From Piezodorus guildinii (Eukaryota > Arthropoda > Insecta > Hemiptera > Pentatomidae): a stretch of DNA of 64,000 bases. Below are positions 59,189-64,000 of the stretch, piece by piece (the first letter of the stretch is position 1; the number at the start of each line of letters is the position of its first letter). Both the position numbers and the translations under genes were made by a program. The stretch lies in assembly GCA_023052935.1 (NCBI GenBank), contig CM041292.1, positions 102,863,906 through 102,927,905 of the forward strand, read 5' to 3'. Below the pieces are notes generated by a model that saw nothing but the letters and a program-made list of their open reading frames with translations, did no database searches and was not told where the DNA came from.

Positions 59189-59522
59189 CAGTATGCTCTT
59201 CTCTCCTCCACCATCTTATACCGACTGATTTCTATTCATGCTTTGCTTATTGGTAACCTATTTTTATAACTGTGATTATACTCTAAATATTTGGAATTGA
59301 CGTACTTCATTTATGGTAAGGTTGTCTTTTATGGTCGCCACCCAAATTATCTCATCAGTATGCTCTTCTCTCCTCCACCATCTTATACCGACTGATTTCT
59401 ATTCATGCTTTGCTTATTGGTAACCTATTTTTTTAACTGTGATTATACTCTAAATATTTGGAATTGACGTACTTCATTTATGGTAAGGTTGTCTTTTATG
59501 GTCGCCACCCAAATTATCTCAT
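59189..59522 (+). repeat. Tandem duplication, 2 x 167 bp
   Basis: CAGTATGCTCTTCTCTCC starts at 59189 and again at 59356. The two units are identical except for about one base near TTTTTATAAC/TTTTTTTAAC. A recent local duplication or an assembly artefact. Confidence 0.9.
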
Positions 59523-61061
59523 CCTTCATAAAAATAAATACATATTTCTTTAATGTCGCAATGACTGCTAAGTTAACAAATTTGTGCCCGATCCTTTGAC
59601 TCCATAAAGCTCTCCTTCAGCAGTTTTTAATGCAGATTTTATTATATCTAATTCCTCTAGCACTGTTAAGCAGGTAGGATTTATCTTTTTATTTTATAAT
59701 TATTACCTAAAGGACCTACTCCTAACATATTTTCTTAGTATCATATATGGTTTTCCCCAAGAGGTGACGCCCTGTGTTTTTTCAAAATATATATTACAAG
59801 AATGAATTTATCTTTGGGACCCTAAATTGTTAGTAGTTCGGTGCTCAAGATATTCTTGGAAGACAGAATTGCATTCGTAGTTAGATAAAACATATTCACA
59901 ATACGTATTTACTATTTTCCCAATGAAGACTTGCCTGAACACCAAACTCATCAACATAACTCTGTGCCATTTTATATGCTTTTTCTTTATCGATTGACCT
60001 TAAATCATGGTCCAATGATCTCGAAGCTAAATTGCATGATGTATATTATCTTATTTTCGAATTTTATGAGATGTGCTGATCATTATTACTTTCTTTAATA
60101 AAACTTCTATCTTTCCCAGCTTGGCTTCTGTCTATACTACTTAGATTTTTTGCACCTCTTTTGTGTCGCTGGGATATGAAAGGAAAATTGATACCCTTGT
60201 GTTAATGATACAAGGTTTTCAGATTATATTTTGAAGCCAGATATCTTATAAGGAACAGTCCGAGTGGCGGTCAAGATTATTTATTGCAGTAGTCTTAAGA
60301 ATTTATTGCCGACGTATGTAGGTCCTTGTTTGAAGTGTTCATCAGATTACCTCAAGGTGTGAAAAATCAAACCTACAATATGGACCTAGAAACGTTGGTA
60401 ATAAATATTTAAGACAATTTCTTTGTATTTCGATGACCGCGACCCGGACGATGTTCCTTCTGAATTTCTTAACGATCAACTATTGGTATTTGTTGTTAGT
60501 AAACTTGATTATTTGAAGACTAAAAATACCCAAGAACTTCTATTGAGAATTTTATTTATTCATTTTAAGGAAGAAAAAAAATAAAAAATTGTTTAAAGAA
60601 ATCCTCGCACCAAACCCAACCTAATTATTTCTACAATTTTTTATCTAAAACACCCCAACTGCCGTTTACCAACTCAGGACACGGTGGTAGTATAATTAGT
60701 GGATAATAAAAGTCTTTAATACATATACAGAATTAGTACAATAAAATAGTCGGGTCTTAAAAACATAAAAATTAAATTTAAATGGTCAGCCAAATAATCA
60801 CGCTACCTAAAGCACCGCTTTCTAGTCTTACTACTCAACTTTATCATTCACTATCTATCTGTACCTTGATATTTCTGTCTAACATCTCTGAAGAAAATTT
60901 GGTTATAACTTAAAATTAACCTTTAATGTGTATACTTCAACGGTTTCACGAATGGTTTGGCTGCTTCAGAGCGTGCGGCGAAAGGGATATTGAAGGCACC
61001 TAGAGAAAATTTACTGAGATAGGTTGGGCGATATAGTACAGTAAAATTAGATTTTAATCCG

Positions 61062-61066
<5 letters not shown>
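59523..61066. other. No gene recognised
   Basis: AT-rich. GAAACGTTGG at about 60391, preceded by an AGGT...ACCT pair, echoes the hammerhead-like site at 54.8 kb, but the CTGATGA core is missing. Confidence 0.35.

Positions 61067-61158
<92 letters not shown>
61067..61158 (+). repeat. Uninterrupted 92-nt poly(A) tract
   Basis: 92 consecutive A residues. This could be the tail of a recent retrotransposon, but no recognisable body was seen to its left. It directly abuts the inverted-repeat element that follows. Confidence 0.9.
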
Positions 61159-61160
<2 letters not shown>

Positions 61161-61737
61161 GAAATCAGTTAGAAATCGTTCATCCCATCTCTCATAACTG
61201 GTGAAAAATCCCAGAGTTTTCCGCGTCGATTTTTGTAGGAGGGAGGGGAGAATCAGACAAAAATTAATTATTTTAATTTTTTTAAGAATATCTAAATCAA
61301 CCATTATCACTATCTAAATAATTATTCTATTAATTGTGATTGATCTTATCCACGATCGAAAATGTTTAACAATCAAATTAAGCCTGGAAGTTGGCAAGGA
61401 ACATTCATATTTCATGGAGTTTGAAGACATTTTTTCTACATGTGGAAAACCTCTGTATAGTACCCCTTCATTGTCTCCGCAACCATTCATTTTAGGAAAA
61501 TCATTTAAATAATCATTTGTGAAGACATTTCAAAGTACTTCAGTTTTGTATTCAATAATAATTTTGATAAAGTCAATACTTTTTAAGATACTCCCAAAAA
61601 AACGGAAAAAAAAGTTATTTTTTTTCTGATTCTCCCCCTCCTCCTTACAAAACCCGACGAGGAAAATTGTGGGTATTTTTACCATTTAATAAGGAAAGGC
61701 TACTTAACAATTTCTGACAGGTTTCAGTTTTTTCTTT
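61159..61737. repeat. Inverted-repeat (foldback-like) element, about 0.58 kb
   Basis: The left arm (CTGAAATCAGTTAGAAATCG, then TTTTGTAGGAGGGAGGGGAG and GAATCAGA) is matched in reverse complement by the right arm (TCTGATTCTCCCCCTCCTCC, then AATTTCTGACAGGTTTCAG). The arms are about 130 bp and diverged. No coding sequence. Confidence 0.65.
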
Positions 61738-61763
61738 TGGATGTTCGGGTTTGGCATGTTTTT

Positions 61764-62929
61764 ACTTTCACTTACTATATATAGTAAGGAAAGTATTGCG
61801 ATCGTGAAAATTTTCGAATTCCAGTTTTCAACGGAAATACACGTTTTAGGGTCCCCTGAGTCCAAATAACCAAGTCCCGCAAAAAGGTCTGTGTGTGTGT
61901 GTGTGTGTTTTTGTTTATTTATTTAACGTCACTTTATGCTACTATGGCTAATCGGACGATGCTACAGTGGGAGTCCTAAATTTTGCCTATCCAGGTTTTA
62001 TTAGGATAGGGATCTTTAACGAGTACCTGACATCTCACAGGCTCGGGACCACCTTTTAACGTCCCCTCCGAAGGACGGCGTAACTAAGGATTTTTTACTC
62101 CCATTAAAAAATCCTAGGACCACCTGCGGATTTGAACCCGTGACCTTTGGCTGTGTGTGTGTGTGTGTGTGTGTGGTAACTCCCGGGCGGAAACGGTAAG
62201 TCCTATGAAACTGAAATTTCATATTTAAGACAACTAAACGCCCGAGACGTGACAAAACTTTTTTCATCAAAATGAGCTTACCAGAAGAGGCACTTTATAT
62301 CATGCATTTTGCACCTTTTTTCGATTTTCTCAAAAACGGTTCCGACGATTTTGATTAAACTCGCTATATCGATGTAAAATTTAATGGGCTTTAATATCAT
62401 GTAGGTTTTATTTGGATAAAAATGGTCTGACAGGGCTTAAATGCCGATATTTTAAATTTTCTTCCTCTAAAGTACCTTTAATTTTGTAGATTCAATAATA
62501 ATAATTAGATTATCTTGTTAACGCTGATTAAAAACTGGTAAATATATAAATTGAATAAATTCGATACCCAACTAAAGGAGAAAACAGAAAAAATATTTTT
62601 TTAATGCAATTTTTCGTTTTTGAACATAAGAGCAGTAATATACATGTATGATATACCATTGGAAGTCTAAAGATTTTAGAAAAATTATCATCTCCTAAAC
62701 AAGCTTTTAAAATTAATAGAGAGTGATGAAATGAACATAAAAATAACTGATTATTTTAGATAATAATATAATTGATTTTTGAATCAAACACATGTTTCTA
62801 TAGAAATTTAATTTAATTAATTCCTTAATAATTTCACGTATTTTTATCTCTAACTGTATTTGAAAATTCTTTCATTGATTTTAAAAATGGAGGTAAGTGA
62901 AAGTCGTGTGTTGCCCGCACCAGATTTTT
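61764..62929 (+). repeat. Family A, fullest copy (with nested SINE)
   Basis: Starts ACTTTCACTTACTATATATA and ends GGTAAGTGAAAGTCGTGTG...CCAGATTTTT. Near the ends ACTTTCACTTAC and GTAAGTGAAAGT are inverted copies of each other. The order is: left end, GATCGTGAAAATTTTCGAAT, GTCCCCTGAGTCC, a (TG)n tract, a middle with AAACTCGCTATATCGATG, and a distal CCATTGG...AAAGATTTTAG. SINE 2 sits in the TG tract. No ORF, so it is probably non-autonomous; class unresolved. Confidence 0.8.
61907..62150 (-). mobile_element. SINE family 2, copy 5 (inside family A)
   Basis: Reverse-complement copy with GTTTATTTATTTAACGTC (tail side), CCGAAGGACGGCGTAACTAA and box B (GGTTCAAATCC on the minus strand). TG repeats on both sides show insertion into the microsatellite of the host repeat. 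Confidence 0.9.
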
Positions 62930-64000
62930 TTTCCTTATTTTACTGAACTAATATATATAATATAATATATCCTAAGGCATATATTTAGTAAACAATACAG
63001 TATATCCTCATCGCTATAAGAAAAGGAAATTTGTAAAGACAGCGATTAGAGTATAGTGGATTACTTCACGTTCTTATGTCAGAATACATATAAAAGTATT
63101 AAATACCTCGGACAAATTGACTAAAAAAGCATCTGAAGATCGCCAAATATTATTAAATGTTGAAAAACACAGATTGATCATCAGCATGAAATGATAAGAC
63201 TAATAGGAAATGACTGGTTAAGATTAAAACCATCTGATGGTATGCTCTTACAATGATGACTAAATCCTGAAATTAGATATGGAGTAAGGATTGAAATGTT
63301 TCCAAATATAAATATCAAAATTTCTTCTAAAATCTAATGTTCGACTATTTTTTTATTTTATTTTTTTGGTTTGTAACCTTCTCTCTCTCTCTCTCCCCAA
63401 TTATGGCAGAACGGTAATAATTTGTTTTGATGTTCAATTTATTCCTACAGATCAGCCTGAATAACAATAAGTAAGATAAAGACTCAGAGTAAAAAAAAAA
63501 GGTACGCTCATACAACCTAGTAAAATAGACAATAGTAAACGTTTTTCATAGACATTCTACTTACTTTCCATGGATACAACCCTAATAAATAAAAGTAGTA
63601 ATTATTGATGAACTCAACTTAAGTTGATCGGTTTTTGTCAGCCACCTTTAACGTCAACGACTTTAATTGTTACATATACTATGACTATCATAAAACCTCA
63701 CGCATTCAAATGACATATTATACACATTAGTGTCGGATCCATGGAGCTGAGAAAACAAACAGAAAAACTTCCCCTCGCAAAATGGACGAGAATAAAAATG
63801 TAAGTAGATAATAGCTTATTTAATGTACGACAACTTACATTGAATACCTGTTAAATAAATAGTTTTAATTTACTTTAAATTTTTAAGCCTACTTGTCTTA
63901 AATAAAGTTAGCAAGTACATAACATCTACGTCTTTCAGGATCACAATACTTTTCCTGGGTACATTATTTACTTAATATATTGGGTTGTACGGAACATTAT
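62930..64000. other. No gene recognised
   Basis: AT-rich. A (TC)n microsatellite lies at about 63379-63396. A short ATG frame ending at a GTAAGT donor near 63784-63806 (plus strand) is too short to call. Confidence 0.4.

Noticed and set aside
60300..60410. Second hammerhead-like site (GAAACGTTGG)
   Set aside because: The CTGATGA core is absent; the flanking complementarity could be coincidence.
61047..61310. 87-codon minus-strand frame with a poly-Phe stretch
   Set aside because: Translation of the 92-nt poly(A) tract.
63733..63806. Short ATG frame followed by a GTAAGT donor (plus strand)
   Set aside because: Too short, no second exon visible and no recognisable peptide; chance is likely.
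1..64000. CRISPR array or prokaryotic operon
   Set aside because: No regularly spaced short repeats with unique spacers; spliced genes and LINEs show the DNA is eukaryotic.

Overview
This is AT-rich eukaryotic DNA, most likely from an insect. It holds three spliced genes, all on the minus strand, in a landscape of transposable-element debris. The best taxonomic evidence is a classic six-cysteine odorant-binding protein (OBP), a family confined to insects. The host genes have AT-rich introns with normal GT-AG ends. The order cannot be fixed from the sequence; a hemipteran-like, repeat-rich genome is only a guess. No bacterial genes, rRNA genes, CRISPR arrays or convincing functional tRNA genes were seen. 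Layout: 0-26 kb has no recognisable host gene. It carries fragments of non-LTR retrotransposons, two tRNA-derived SINE families, many copies of one uncharacterised dispersed repeat ('family A', about 1.15 kb, short inverted ends ACTTTCACTTACC) and a palindromic TA-flanked MITE. 26.7-33.5 kb is a complete six-exon OBP gene with a TATA plus initiator promoter and a poly(A) signal. Its 4.2 kb first intron hosts the 5' half of a Jockey-type LINE with an intact 352-codon ORF1. 34-42 kb is a graveyard of LINE and mariner remnants. One decayed mariner (about 36.0-39.0 kb) holds three later insertions: a LINE tail, a SINE and a 1.4 kb foldback element. The first two have 14- and 13-bp target-site duplications (TSDs), and the foldback has a 5-bp one. 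42.5-48.8 kb is the three-exon gene for mitochondrial ribosomal protein S26, with a mariner remnant in intron 2 and LINE fragments in intron 1. A second copy of the palindromic MITE sits about 0.4 kb upstream of its start codon. 51.6-58.2 kb holds the last four coding exons of a trypsin-like serine protease; the exon with His57 lies beyond the window. Its introns contain an RTE-like LINE, a 1.26 kb element with about 100-bp inverted repeats, a Jockey RT fragment and a hammerhead-ribozyme-like motif. 58.2-64 kb has a recent 167-bp tandem duplication, a 92-nt poly(A) tract next to a foldback repeat, and the fullest copy of family A, itself interrupted by a SINE. The three genes are unrelated in function (chemosensory or ligand-binding, mitochondrial translation, proteolysis) and are simply neighbours. 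The most interesting material is the mobile DNA: the palindromic MITE pair, the foldback with RSS/Transib-like CACAGTG ends whose excision restores a mariner frame, family A with its mirror-image duplications, and the possible Penelope-type hammerhead motif. I ran no alignments or database searches; all similarities are by eye.
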